From assembly GCA_039636865.1 (NCBI GenBank), contig CP144172.1:1736001-1800000 (forward strand): a stretch of 64,000 bases of DNA, written 5' to 3'. The translations under genes and the position numbers were made by a program. Below are positions 35,215 to 43,973 of this stretch, one piece after another (position 1 is the stretch's first letter; every line of letters begins with the position of its first letter). The DNA comes from Dermatophilaceae bacterium Sec6.4. Its GTDB lineage: Bacteria; Actinomycetota; Actinomycetes; Actinomycetales; Dermatophilaceae. The notes beneath the pieces are model-generated. The model was not told where the DNA came from. It saw only the letters and a program-made list of their open reading frames with translations, and made no database searches.

Positions 35215-35808
35215 CTACCAGAGGCCGGGGAACAACCGGTTGCGACTGGCGGCATAGTGGCGATAGGGCTCGCCGAGCGCGTTGAGCAACGTCCGCTCTT
35301 CGACGTGAATGCGGAATATGAGACCGCCTGTGGGCACGACGGCGAGGACGAATAGAGAGAGCCAGTTGCCCAACGTCAAGCCCATGCCGAGGAACGTGAG
35401 GATCATGCCACTGTAGGAGGGATGGCGCACCCACCGGTACGGGCCGCGATCAATGACCATCTGGTCGGCTTGGACCCGGACGTCGACGGTGAAGAAGCGG
35501 CCGAGCAGAGTGATCGCCCACTGGCGCACAGCGATGCCGGCCCACATCAGAACTATGCCCACGGCGAACACGCCCCATCTCGCAGGTCTGATCGCGGCCC
35601 CTGGGGTGTCACTGGCTAGGAGAAACGCCGCGACGACGCCGACGGCGACCGACGGGATCACCACAAGCAGGCTGCTCTGATCCGAGCGTGACCCGCGCCG
35701 GTTCAGCAAGCTGCGAAGCCGCGTCCGCTGTTCCAGCAGCACGAAGACGCCGATGGTCACGTAGAGCGCGATCCGCGCCCCCACATGGGTGTACGGGATC
35801 GGGGTCAC
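35215..35808 (-). CDS. Isoprenylcysteine carboxyl methyltransferase-family membrane protein
   Basis: 197 residues with about five hydrophobic helices. The family motif is clear: RGPYRWVRHPSYSGMILTFLGMGL near residue 122, followed by RIHVEERTLLNALGEPYRHYAASRNRLFPGLW, which binds S-adenosylmethionine in ICMT and PEMT relatives. In bacteria such proteins methylate lipids or other small membrane substrates; the actual substrate here is unknown. ATG at 35808. Stop is 30 bases from the ASCH gene stop, convergent. Confidence 0.88.
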   Translation of the reverse strand: MTPIPYTHVGARIALYVTIGVFVLLEQRTRLRSLLNRRGSRSDQSSLLVVIPSVAVGVVAAFLLASDTPGAAIRPARWGVFAVGIVLMWAGIAVRQWAITLLGRFFTVDVRVQADQMVIDRGPYRWVRHPSYSGMILTFLGMGLTLGNWLSLFVLAVVPTGGLIFRIHVEERTLLNALGEPYRHYAASRNRLFPGLW

Positions 35809-36616
35809 CGTGCAAGTCTGCCTTCACCTCGTCGGTAGCGACCTTCAACGGGCCGTCACAGGTGCCGCCAACAACCGGAAGCCGATCGGCGACCGGGACG
35901 GATCGTCCTCTCGATGGTTCGTTGAGGCTTCTTGAGCGTTGTGAGGCTCTGCTGCCGCAGCCCGCGCGGAGATTACCGTGGCGCTAGTCGTTCTGCTGGG
36001 GCATGGGGGCATCGTCCACCTGATCCTCGCGGACACCAGAGTTGTGCACAAGCGAGATTTTCATCTGCAGTTCCGTAGCCGGCCGAACATGCTCTGGTGC
36101 TTGGCCGACCCAAGGGGCAGGCTGAATATGCGCAGCTGTCTGCTAGTTCACGCCAGCTTCATATCCGCGCAGCCAGCTGGTACTTACAGTATGAAATACG
36201 ACGCAACGCTGGCTTATCTTCGCCCGGGGGTGGACGCAAACTCAAACAATTGGCGGACCCGCCCGGTCACTCTGTAAGCAGGTGACGCCCGTTCCGCGCC
36301 GCACCTTCATGTCCTCCCCGCGGTGGAGTGCGCGACCATGCTTCTCTGCCCGCATCAGAACGACCAATGACGATAAGACCGGCTCGCCAGACCCAGAGCG
36401 TCACCGACCGTTCGGTTGCCGCTCAACCCCTGTCTCGATATTCGATAGGTCAACAGCCCCGACACGTAACTACGCGTGTTCACCCCGTGAGGCCAAACGG
36501 CTCAGTTGCAGCGGAGACCAGTTCTCACTGGTCGGGGATTCTCCTGCGGGGGCGTGGTTGGCTGCAACTGCTCCGTACAGTGGACTGACAGGAGAACCTG
36601 AGGAGGTGCTGGCAGC
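35809..36616. other. 808-bp spacer
   Basis: The longest gene-free stretch in the island. Open frames exist (for example 36097-36285, with AEYAQLSASSRQLHIRAASWYLQ) but I recognise none. A copy of the island motif lies at 35884. The 3' end holds the ribosome site of the next gene. Confidence 0.5.
35884..35901 (+). repeat. Island spacer motif copy
   Basis: GATCGGCGACCGGGACGG, one of seven plus-strand copies of GATCGNYGACCGG in the island. Confidence 0.5.
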
Positions 36617-37540
36617 GTGTGGATTCTTGTGCTCGGTGCTGGCGTGATCGGCAGTGTCTATGCGAACCGGTTAATGGAGGCCGGACACGAGGTCGTTCTG
36701 ATGGCTCGTGGCAGCCGACTGGAAGAGCTTCGGGAGCACGGTTTGATCGTGCAGGACGCCGAATCCGGAGAACGTAAGACGACGCCGGTCGTTGCGGTCA
36801 GCCGACCAGATCCTGATGATCACTTTGATCTAACGCTTGTACCCGTGCGCGCCGAGCAACTTGGTGACACGCTCCCTTTCTTGACCGCGATGACGGACCG
36901 TTCAGACGTGCTGTTCTTCGGCAACACCGCCAACCGTCAGGCCGAGCTGGTGGACGCTCTTGGAGAGCGCGCCTTCTTCGGTTTCCCCGCGGTCGGCGGG
37001 ACCCGAGACGGCCCGATCATCAAGTACGTTCTGATCGCGCAGCAGAAGACGATGCTGGGCGAGCCGAGTGGCGCGACGAGTTCGCGGGCTCGACTCCTTC
37101 GAGACACCCTCGAGAGCGCTGGCTTCCCCATGCAGACCAGCGCCGACATCGACGCCTGGCTGGTGGGACACGCTGCCTTCGTCGTACCGATCGCCTTCGC
37201 CCTCTACCGTGTAGGTGTCGATCCGCCCAGGCTGGCCGCCGACCGGCCCACGATGCGACTGATGGTGAACGGCACCCGGCAGGCGTTCAACGCACTGCAG
37301 TCCGCCGGCAACACCGAGATTCCATCGAACCTGCGGGTTCTGTACCGCCTGCCTAACTTCTTGGTCATCGCCTATTGGCGTCGCGTGCTTGCCAGTCCCC
37401 GCGGAGAACTTTGGTTCGGGGCCCACAGTCGGGCAGCTCGAGAAGAAATGCAGACCCTCGCGCAGCAGCTGCTTGTTTCCGTCCGAGCTACCGGTCGCGC
37501 AACACCTGACCTCGACCAGCTACTGGATATCCGCACCTGA
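36617..37540 (+). CDS. Ketopantoate reductase-family (ApbA/PanE-like) protein
   Basis: 307 residues. Rossmann start WILVLGAGVIGSVYANRLMEAGHEVVLMARG and the PanE-type NADP-binding loop DLTLVPVRAEQL near residue 75, plus FFGNTANRQ near 100. The C-terminal helical domain keeps a weak NKG/Glu-type active-site region (VNGTRQAFNAL), but the catalytic Lys I would expect is not clear. It may act on another 2-oxo acid. GTG at 36617, with AGGAGG about ten bases upstream, supports this start. Confidence 0.78.
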   Translation: MWILVLGAGVIGSVYANRLMEAGHEVVLMARGSRLEELREHGLIVQDAESGERKTTPVVAVSRPDPDDHFDLTLVPVRAEQLGDTLPFLTAMTDRSDVLFFGNTANRQAELVDALGERAFFGFPAVGGTRDGPIIKYVLIAQQKTMLGEPSGATSSRARLLRDTLESAGFPMQTSADIDAWLVGHAAFVVPIAFALYRVGVDPPRLAADRPTMRLMVNGTRQAFNALQSAGNTEIPSNLRVLYRLPNFLVIAYWRRVLASPRGELWFGAHSRAAREEMQTLAQQLLVSVRATGRATPDLDQLLDIRT

Positions 37541-37762
37541 CACGTACCGGGACCGATCCTGTTCACGACCCCCGTAGGCAGATCCCGTTACGGACGCGTC
37601 CACCGCACCCGGCGTCCCGCACGGAGCACTCGTGCGGGAAAGATCGCCACGGTTCCTGCCGGGAGTCAACGATCAACTCTTACGGCACCGACGTGCCTGC
37701 ATACCGCCCGGCGCCGAGTCGCAGACGAACCCACAAGCGACAGTGTCGGGCAAGATGTCGAT

Positions 37763-37969
37763 GTGCGACGTTTGTTCAAGACCCGGGGCATTGGAACGAG
37801 TCTCGTGATTTACACGGTCATGTACGTGCTGGCCGTTCCCGTCTTGGGGGCCTTTGGGTTTCATGCGTTTTGGGAGCAGATTGGGGTCGCAGCCGTTGTC
37901 GGCATCGTCAGCTATGCGGTCCTGCGGTTGGTACAGCACCACCCGGCTGAATCCAACAAACACACATAA
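37763..37969 (+). CDS. Small membrane protein (68 aa)
   Basis: A basic lead (VRRLFKTRGIG) followed by two hydrophobic segments (VIYTVMYVLAVPVLGAFGF and IGVAAVVGIVSYAVLRLV) and a polar tail. GTG at 37763. Possibly genuine, but no family is recognised. Confidence 0.5.
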   Translation: MRRLFKTRGIGTSLVIYTVMYVLAVPVLGAFGFHAFWEQIGVAAVVGIVSYAVLRLVQHHPAESNKHT

Positions 37970-38137
37970 CCAAGCCCCGTGCCGAACCTCTTCGACCAGG
38001 TGCAGCTGCAGCTAGTGAGGCGAAGGTGTCGGAGCCGCACGTCAGACCTGTCAGCCTTGTTCTGAAGGGTTCAAGAACAGCAGCCAGGCCGACGACCTAC
38101 GGGTGGATCCCCGACAACTTGACGAGTCCCGCATCAC

Positions 38138-38155
38138 GATCGATGACTGGGACGG
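38138..38155 (+). repeat. Island spacer motif copy
   Basis: GATCGATGACTGGGACGG; one mismatch in the core relative to the other copies. Confidence 0.45.
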
Positions 38156-38213
38156 ACGGGAGCGGCTGCTGGTCCACCCGGCTGGCCTTGAGAACTCCAG
38201 GAAGAGGAGTGTT

Positions 38214-38774
38214 CTATCCGTAGCTGATGTTCTCGTCGCTCCCGTAGCCCAAACGCGGCCGACTCTGCGTCTCAGACCAGATCTGCATCATGAACTGTTC
38301 ACTCTCATCGGTTGAGGTCAGCTCACGAAAGTCGCGGCCACGCGCGAACACCCGAAACCGGGTCCACCCCGACGCCTCAAACAACGATGCCCCACCGAGC
38401 CCCGAGTTACCCATCACCGCATCAACATTGATCACCGAACCATGCATCTCGACGGAGAACTCCTCACAGATCGTCCACTCCCCAAGATCACCCACCGGCT
38501 CCGGCGGCCCATCAAGACCATGCACCGTGATGGTCACTAACCCACGCTGCCGCCCGCACGACACCACGAATCCAGGACCCGACAACAACGGCGTACACAT
38601 CATGAGTGACTCGGTGTCGTACATCTCCGCATCCTCATCGTCAGCCAGTTCGATGTAGAACGTGGACTGTTCAACCTCGACCCTGCCGATCGTGGTTTTC
38701 ACTCCTGCACCGCCGACAGACCCTGAAACATGTCCCCAGCCTCGCACGAGATCACTAGATTCAACGGGCCGCAT
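38214..38774 (-). CDS. Hypothetical protein (about 186 aa), beta-rich, acidic
   Basis: Not recognised. Sequence reads VKTTIGRVEVEQSTFYIELADDEDAE near residue 28, then SCGRQRGLVTITVHGLDG and a C-terminal WTRFRVFARGRDFRELTSTDESEQF. The alternating hydrophobic pattern and many Asp/Glu suggest a small beta-sheet cytosolic protein. ATG at 38774; GTG at 38780 is an alternative. It has no obvious partner. Confidence 0.6.
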   Translation of the reverse strand: MRPVESSDLVRGWGHVSGSVGGAGVKTTIGRVEVEQSTFYIELADDEDAEMYDTESLMMCTPLLSGPGFVVSCGRQRGLVTITVHGLDGPPEPVGDLGEWTICEEFSVEMHGSVINVDAVMGNSGLGGASLFEASGWTRFRVFARGRDFRELTSTDESEQFMMQIWSETQSRPRLGYGSDENISYG

Positions 38775-38836
38775 AATCACGGCACGCGCCCCGATTCAGG
38801 ATCGTCTAAAGAAGCAGGGCAAGTTCGGCTGGTCGC

Positions 38837-39295
38837 TCACAGCGGAAGAATCATCTGTATCTCGCCAAGGTCGTTAGTTCCCGTCACCGTGAAGTGCGCA
38901 CGTTCGTAGAGCGCGATCGCGGGTGCGTTGTCCGGGTTGACGGTCAAACGCAGCGCACGGCACCGCTGATCACGCTGCCCAAGTTCGATCAGGTGCTGCA
39001 GCGCTGCTCGGCCGTAGCCGTGTCCTTGGTGGTTGTGATCGATCAGTAGGTGAAAGATTCCCAGCGATCCGTTTCGTGATCGTTCATCAGTAACAGCCAC
39101 CACCCCGACGACGTGCCCGCCGTCTCGTATCAGGAACGGCCACCAGTCCATGTCGCCGGCTTGTACGGCCGACTTTGCCAGGATCACGAGCAGGACCGGC
39201 TGGTAACCAGCGACGAACCGTGCCTGGTGCGGGGCAGCGCTCACGCCGAGCCCTTCGCGCCAGTTGGAGTTGGTGACGGTTTCCAGGTCAATCAC
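38837..39295 (-). CDS. GNAT-family N-acetyltransferase, first copy
   Basis: 152 residues. Acetyl-CoA-binding motif A is clear: LLIDHNHQGHGYGRAALQHLIEL near residue 83, with the QGHGYG pattern, followed by LRLTVNPDNAPAIALYERAHFTVTG, the motif-B region. Substrate unknown; spermidine, antibiotics or protein are all possible. ATG at 39295. Confidence 0.88.
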   Translation of the reverse strand: MIDLETVTNSNWREGLGVSAAPHQARFVAGYQPVLLVILAKSAVQAGDMDWWPFLIRDGGHVVGVVAVTDERSRNGSLGIFHLLIDHNHQGHGYGRAALQHLIELGQRDQRCRALRLTVNPDNAPAIALYERAHFTVTGTNDLGEIQMILPL

Positions 39296-39432
39296 CTACA
39301 TCACCTTGCCGGATCGCATGAGTTGTCCAACAACTGCATACCCAGGCCCGTCTCGTGCCACAAGGCGATCGCCGTCCGCAGACGGGTTCGGACTTGTGGG
39401 AGTGCGAGCCTTGCCTCCGGCCGGGCGGTGAG

Positions 39433-39981
39433 ATGCTCGCAGCCATGGATGACTTCGAGCTCGCGCGCGACATTGAACAGGCCTGTCGGCTGACAGGGTC
39501 GTTCACTCTTCGTTCCGGGCAGGTCGCGACGGAGTATTTCGACAAGTATCTGTTCGAGTCCCGCCCGGCGCTGCTGCGGCGGGTGACCGAGGCGATGGTG
39601 CCGTTGCTGCCGCACGACACCATGTTGTTGGGTGGCCTGGAGCTCGGTGGGGTCCCGATCGCGACGATGGTCAGCTCGTTGACGGGTCTACCGGTGATCT
39701 TCGTACGCAAGAAAGCCAAGGAGTACGGCACCTGCCGCCTGGCCGAAGGCGCCGATGTCGACCAGGTTCACGTCACGCTCATCGAGGACGTCATCACTAC
39801 CGGTGGTGCTGTCCGGGCCGCGACACTTGCCCTACGCGAACAGGGCGCGACCGTAGAAACCGTGGTGTGCGCCATCGATCGAAGCGGCGACAGTGAGGGT
39901 CCGCTGACGGACGTCGGGGTGCAGACACGCGCGGTGCTCACCAGGGCCGACCTAGACGATGCGCGGATAGCCGGCGGGTAG
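39433..39981 (+). CDS. pyrE: Orotate phosphoribosyltransferase-like protein
   Basis: 182 residues. The PRPP-binding signature VTLIEDVITTGGAVRAA (near residue 115) and the catalytic Lys pair FVRKKAKEYG near 92 are both present, with SLTGLPVIF before it. Length is typical of short actinobacterial PyrE. It converts orotate and PRPP to OMP. As a lone pyr gene in an island it may be a second copy, or the only one moved here. ATG at 39433; ATG at 39445 is possible. Confidence 0.82.
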   Translation: MLAAMDDFELARDIEQACRLTGSFTLRSGQVATEYFDKYLFESRPALLRRVTEAMVPLLPHDTMLLGGLELGGVPIATMVSSLTGLPVIFVRKKAKEYGTCRLAEGADVDQVHVTLIEDVITTGGAVRAATLALREQGATVETVVCAIDRSGDSEGPLTDVGVQTRAVLTRADLDDARIAGG

Positions 39982-40021
39982 AACCGCCCACGCGGTAACC
40001 ACGCGCCGGTGTTCAGTAGCC

Positions 40022-40039
40022 GATGGCTGACCGGGACGG
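40022..40039 (+). repeat. Island spacer motif copy
   Basis: GATGGCTGACCGGGACGG; one base differs from the GATCGNYGACCGG core. Confidence 0.45.
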
Positions 40040-40128
40040 CACCAGCGCGGGCGTGAATCTCCACTCACGCTGCATCGCCGATTTGTCCCTGACCACTTGC
40101 CGACAAACTTGGCTCGTTTTTGGGCCCA

Positions 40129-40350
40129 TCAGGCGAGGGGAGCATCCGTCCACCAACCCGTTGCTGCTGCGATTTTCCACTCATCTTCAGTTGGGTCAAT
40201 CAGCCCCCAGTAAAACCCGTCCTGATCGTGGTCGTGGCCAACAGCAAAGCTGATCGGCTCCTCCTCAAGCCCGAAGAAGTCAACCAGGCAGTGATTTAGA
40301 CCAGGTCCGACGAAGCTGTTAATCACGCCAGGGTGGCGAGGCATCAGCAC
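40129..40350 (-). CDS. Hypothetical protein (73 aa)
   Basis: Short acidic protein: NSFVGPGLNHCLVDFFGLEEEPISFAVGHDHDQDGFYWGLIDPTEDEWK. The many aromatic and acidic residues look real rather than random. It might be a truncated N-terminal fragment or an immunity-type protein; I cannot decide. GTG at 40350 or ATG at 40344. Confidence 0.45.
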   Translation of the reverse strand: MLMPRHPGVINSFVGPGLNHCLVDFFGLEEEPISFAVGHDHDQDGFYWGLIDPTEDEWKIAAATGWWTDAPLA

Positions 40351-40693
40351 ATGATGGCGTGCGCGAAGGGTGGGGAAAGGACATCGCTGGCGTCTTGGAC
40401 TTGACCAGCAGAGAGAACCCGCTTGCCAGCCACAGCTTGCTGCACATTCAACAGCCTCATGGCGACAGCTTTACATGCCCCCCGCACGTCTTTGCACGCG
40501 ATCTTCGCACTCGTCATCGCGATGTCGGCAGAACGTCACCGATGAACGATCGGCGTGCGACACGCCTCGCGAGCTGACATCCATCAGATGTGACGGACGT
40601 GCTGACCTGCGCTGCGGCGCTACTAGAGCCCGATGGATCCAGGTGCTGGGCCGATCGTTGAGTAGCGCAACAGGCCTGCCAGGCCGGCCGGGT
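40351..40693. other. 343-bp spacer
   Basis: No gene recognised; it separates the small hypothetical gene from the MazEF-like pair. Confidence 0.5.
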
Positions 40694-41023
40694 CTAGTCG
40701 GCGAGTCCGAGGAAGACCAAGAGGGCGCGGTCCAACCGCACCAGATCAGCATCGGGCAGGTGACCGAGGCGATCATGCACGTTCGCTCGTGGCATTGTCG
40801 TGACCTTGTCGACCATGATGTGGCTTGGCCGATCGATCCCAGCTGTCCGAGTCGGTTCCACGGAAATCCGGAGCAGTGGAGCTTCCAGCGAGTTCGTTGT
40901 CAGCGGGCATACCGTCACCGAAGCGGTCCCGTCAAACCGATCATCCTGGACGATGACCACGGGCCTCGGCTTGCCGGTATAGGCGCCGCGGGCAGCGGCG
41001 GTATAAAGGTCGCCTCGCCTCAC
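40694..41023 (-). CDS. mazF: MazF/PemK-family toxin (mRNA interferase-like)
   Basis: 109 residues. The family opening VRRGDLYTAAARGAYTGKPRPVVIVQDD leads to the SH3-like barrel, then TVCPLTTN, IDRPSHIMVDKVTTMPRANV (the conserved DK motif) and VRLDRALLVFLGL. Such toxins cut mRNA at specific sites to stop growth. I start at the GTG at 41023, which overlaps the antitoxin stop by four bases (GTGA), rather than at the upstream 41050. Confidence 0.85.
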   Translation of the reverse strand: MRRGDLYTAAARGAYTGKPRPVVIVQDDRFDGTASVTVCPLTTNSLEAPLLRISVEPTRTAGIDRPSHIMVDKVTTMPRANVHDRLGHLPDADLVRLDRALLVFLGLAD

Positions 41024-41244
41024 TTGTCGAACTCCGCCTCGGCGTCCCAATCGACCGATATCGCGTCGACGAACGCCTGGTCAGCCGCTTCGTGCTCGCT
41101 GGCGGCGATGGCAGTGGACTGCAGGTGTGCTTGCGCGACAAACTCAGGAGCCCGGACATCGGGCACCCAGATCTGAACAGGCCGTAGGCCTTGTTCACGC
41201 AGACGCTGACGATGCGCGCGTACCCGATCTCGCGTTCCAGCCAT
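41020..41244 (-). CDS. Antitoxin, DUF3018/MazE-like
   Basis: 74 residues. The sequence MAGTRDRVRAHRQRLREQGLRPVQIWVPDVRAPEFV matches the DUF3018 antitoxin type: an Arg-rich N-terminal helix then a strand RPVQIWVPD that likely forms a ribbon-helix DNA-binding dimer; the acidic C-terminus FVDAISVDWDAEAEFDK would bind the toxin. ATG at 41244. It is upstream of mazF in the same operon, with a 12-bp palindrome 9 bases ahead of its start. Confidence 0.82.
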   Translation of the reverse strand: MAGTRDRVRAHRQRLREQGLRPVQIWVPDVRAPEFVAQAHLQSTAIAASEHEAADQAFVDAISVDWDAEAEFDK

Positions 41245-41252
41245 ACCGCAAT

Positions 41253-41264
41253 GTTACATGTAAC
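41253..41264. promoter_or_regulatory. Palindrome GTTACATGTAAC, probable antitoxin operator
   Basis: A perfect 12-bp palindrome (GTTACATGTAAC) lies 9 to 20 bases upstream of the antitoxin start. Toxin-antitoxin operons usually repress themselves through such a site. It is a candidate only. Confidence 0.6.
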
Positions 41265-41326
41265 GGGTTCGAACGACAACGCCTCAGCGTTTGTAGGACG
41301 ATTCAGCTGCGGACAAAAGCCGGGTG

Positions 41327-41815
41327 TCAGATGGCGAGGCGAGCGTGGATGCCACCCTCATCATCCGACTGCGTGAGGTCGAAGCGGAGATGTTCCAAAA
41401 CCCCTAGCGCGCAGGCGTTGCTCGCGGTGGTTTGTGCACTCACGGAGGTGAACCCCAGCGCGGCGGCCTCGTGCAGGGCCGCTTCCATCGCGGCCCGACC
41501 GACGCCGCGACCGCGGCTGCTACGCGTCAGCCACGCGCCGGTCTCCAACTCACCGGACTGCTGGGTGCGTTGCAGACGATCCGAGCCAACAACCTGCTGA
41601 TCGAGAGTGACTGCCCAGGTGATTTCACCAGCGGGGCCATCCAGACCAGCGCGCCGGTCAACGTGAAAGGCTCGAAGCCACGCGATCCGGGTGGGTGTCC
41701 ACGCTGCGCAGGCGGTCAACGGTGGTGTCACTTCATCAGCCGAAGCGTCGGTGGACGCAACTTCAACGAGCCGCTCAAGCACGGCGCGATCCACCTCACC
41801 AGATTCACTTGGCAA
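41327..41815 (-). CDS. GNAT-family N-acetyltransferase, second copy
   Basis: Up to 162 residues. Motif A: GAWLTRSSRGRGVGRAAMEAALHEAAALGF near residue 97, with the RGRGVG pattern, followed by VSAQTTASNACALGVLEHLRF. The reading frame begins at a TTG (41815) with GTG at 41794 as an alternative. The start is poorly supported. Substrate unknown. Confidence 0.78.
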   Translation of the reverse strand: MPSESGEVDRAVLERLVEVASTDASADEVTPPLTACAAWTPTRIAWLRAFHVDRRAGLDGPAGEITWAVTLDQQVVGSDRLQRTQQSGELETGAWLTRSSRGRGVGRAAMEAALHEAAALGFTSVSAQTTASNACALGVLEHLRFDLTQSDDEGGIHARLAI

Positions 41816-41928
41816 TCGCTATCCGGCACCCAGGAACTCTATCTACGGCACCAAGGCGCATACGCCACGCACCACCGGGCTGTCGCCGTAACGGGATCGC
41901 TACCCGGGCAGTTTCGGACGATCGTGTG

Positions 41929-42984
41929 ATGGCAGACGGCGAAGGCGCACTCTCGTGCGGTGACGTGATCCAGAGCTTCCTGAAGCTGTCGACACCTGGT
42001 GCGATCGAGGAAACCGTCACGGTGGAACTGGGTGGGATCCCGCAGGTTGTGACGATCCGTGGCGCCGACCGCAGCAACCCTGTTCTACTCTTCGTCCACG
42101 TCGGGCCAGGCACTCCGCTAGCCCCGACAGCGTGGATGTGGCAGCGGCCAATTGAAGATTTCTTCACGATCGTGCACTACGACCAACGCGCCGCGGGCCG
42201 CAGCCACGCGCTGACCGACCTCGACACGGTGCGCGCCGCGATGCGCATCAAGGACTACGTACACGATGCGGTGCATCTGACCGAATGGCTCTGCCGCAAA
42301 CTCGGCGTCGACCAAGTCCTACTTGCCGGCCACAGCTGGGGCACCGTCATCGCGACGAAGGCAGTCCTGGCACGACCGGATCTGTTCACCGCCTACCTTG
42401 GCGTGGGTCAGGTCGTGAACTTCCGCGCCGCTGAGCAATCCAGCTTCGATTGGGTCCTGCAAGAGGCCCACCGCCACCGCGACGAGCACGCTATCCAGGA
42501 ACTGCAATCACTGATGCCCTACCCGGGGGAAGGGCCTCTGGACGCGCAGAAGCTGATCACCCAGCGCAGATGGGTGACCACCTACGGCGGGTACGCGGCA
42601 GGTCGAAGCGACTGTGACTACTTCATTTACGGCGAGGTCACCTCACCGGATTACCAGGGCCTGGACCAGTCCGCTGCCGAGGAGGGCAACCTGCTCAGCT
42701 TCTAGATGATCGTGCCCCAGCTCACCGAAGTCGACCTCACCGCGATCACCCAGTTCTCCATACCGATGGTGCAGTTTCTTGGACGTCACGACCAGATGAC
42801 ACCAGCTGCCCTTGTGCCTGCCTGGATGGACGGCTTGACCGCACCCCACAAGGCGATCGAGTGGTTCGAACACTCTGCGTACATGGTCATGTACGCAGAA
42901 CCAGGAAGGTTCCTCACCGCCCTACTGCAGCACCTGCCCCAGCTGGCGAACACAGGTAGCCGTCCCGAAGAGGCTCCCGCGTAG
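41929..42984 (+). pseudogene. Proline iminopeptidase-like alpha/beta hydrolase split by an in-frame TAG
   Basis: The frame reads from MADGEGALSCGD to EEGNLLSF, meets TAG at 42703-42705, then continues in the same frame as MIVPQLTEVDLTAITQF for 92 residues. The nucleophile is in LLAGHSWGTVIATK (GxSxG) and the oxyanion region in FVHVGPGTPLAP; the acid/His pair falls after the stop: QFLGRHDQMTP and WFEHSAYMVMY. Together they make a normal-length enzyme of about 351 residues. The break is therefore a nonsense mutation, unless read-through or reinitiation at the ATG at 42706 rescues it. Confidence 0.82.
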
Positions 42985-43021
42985 AAGAGCTCTGGAGAGA
43001 TAGAGCGAATCCCCGCTCAAC

Positions 43022-43038
43022 GATCGACGACCGGAACG
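43022..43038 (+). repeat. Island spacer motif copy
   Basis: GATCGACGACCGGAACG, in the spacer between the split hydrolase and the next hydrolase gene. Confidence 0.45.
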
Positions 43039-43103
43039 TGTTGGCGGGTATCGGGGGCTAGGCATTCCGCCGGGAGCGAAGCGGGGGTGAGATCGGGGCC
43101 TGA

Positions 43104-43817
43104 ATGAGCGAACGTGAGCGGATGCCAACAGACCTGTCCGTAGATGTCGGAGGCATCACCCTCATGGTCCGGCTGTGGGCCGCCGAAGAATCATCCGACT
43201 GCGTGCCGTTGGTGTTGCTGCCCGCCACCGCCGAGACGGCCGAGGATTGGGACCTTGTGGCGTCGACGCTGTGCCGGTCGCGTGCCGTGTATGCGGTCAA
43301 CTTGAGAGGCCATGGCCCCAGCGACTGGCCAGGGACGTACTCAATCGGGCTGATGGCAGACGACGTGACGCACCTACTGGACTGCGGGCTAACCGGTGGT
43401 GCTGTTGACCTTGTCGGCCATTCCTTGGGCGGGCTGGTTGCCTGCCAGGTCGCCGCCGCTCGTCCGGAGTTGGTGCGCAGGCTTGTGCTCGAAGACGTTG
43501 GCCTGCTGCATCCCCGCTCAGCCGATTCTCCGCCGAAGCCCGCTGGCGTTCTGCTGTTCGACTGGGGCGTTGTCGAGCAGGTACGCCCAGAGATCGATAA
43601 CTTCGACCCTGGGTGGGCCGATGTGATCGCTGCGATCCCAACTCCAACCCTCGTAGTGGCCGGCGGTCATCGCAGCCCAATTCCGCAAGAACGGATAGAC
43701 GACCTCGTCCGCCTCCTTCCGAATGGCCAGATGGTGACTATCGACGCTGGTCACCTCGTGCACGCCACCCAGCCCGACGCGTTCATTCACCATCTGGTGA
43801 CGTTCCTGGGCAAGTAG
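43104..43817 (+). CDS. Alpha/beta-fold hydrolase, second copy
   Basis: 237 residues: oxyanion stretch VPLVLLPATAETAEDWDLV, nucleophile elbow LVGHSLGGLVACQVA near residue 103, Asp region PTLVVAGGHRSPIPQERI near 184, and His in TIDAGHLVHATQPDAF near 214. The Asp motif reads GGHRSPI in place of the usual GxxD, so the acid may be supplied elsewhere. Probable esterase or lactonase. ATG at 43104 (or 43122). Confidence 0.82.
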   Translation: MSERERMPTDLSVDVGGITLMVRLWAAEESSDCVPLVLLPATAETAEDWDLVASTLCRSRAVYAVNLRGHGPSDWPGTYSIGLMADDVTHLLDCGLTGGAVDLVGHSLGGLVACQVAAARPELVRRLVLEDVGLLHPRSADSPPKPAGVLLFDWGVVEQVRPEIDNFDPGWADVIAAIPTPTLVVAGGHRSPIPQERIDDLVRLLPNGQMVTIDAGHLVHATQPDAFIHHLVTFLGK

Positions 43818-43973
43818 CTCGTGACGGCCGAGGAAACTCTGTTCCTACCCGCTGAGAGTCAGTCGCCCGTCCCGATCGCCGATGGGTAATCGGAATGCTG
43901 CGGGTGCCGATCCCTCAGCAGACGGGCCTGGCGCGCATCATGTGTGAGAAGGTAGCTTGATGATTTCCATGCC

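Noticed and set aside
37970..38213. Plus-strand frame DPRQLDESRITIDDWDGRERLL
   Set aside because: It includes the recurring island motif and runs into the antisense of the next gene; not supported as a gene.
39540..39570. tRNA T-loop-like GTTCGAGTCCCGC
   Set aside because: It lies within pyrE coding sequence (YLFESRPALL) and no acceptor or anticodon stem can be formed around it.
40370..41176. 268-residue plus-strand frame
   Set aside because: It is antisense to the MazEF-like pair and has no recognisable sequence.
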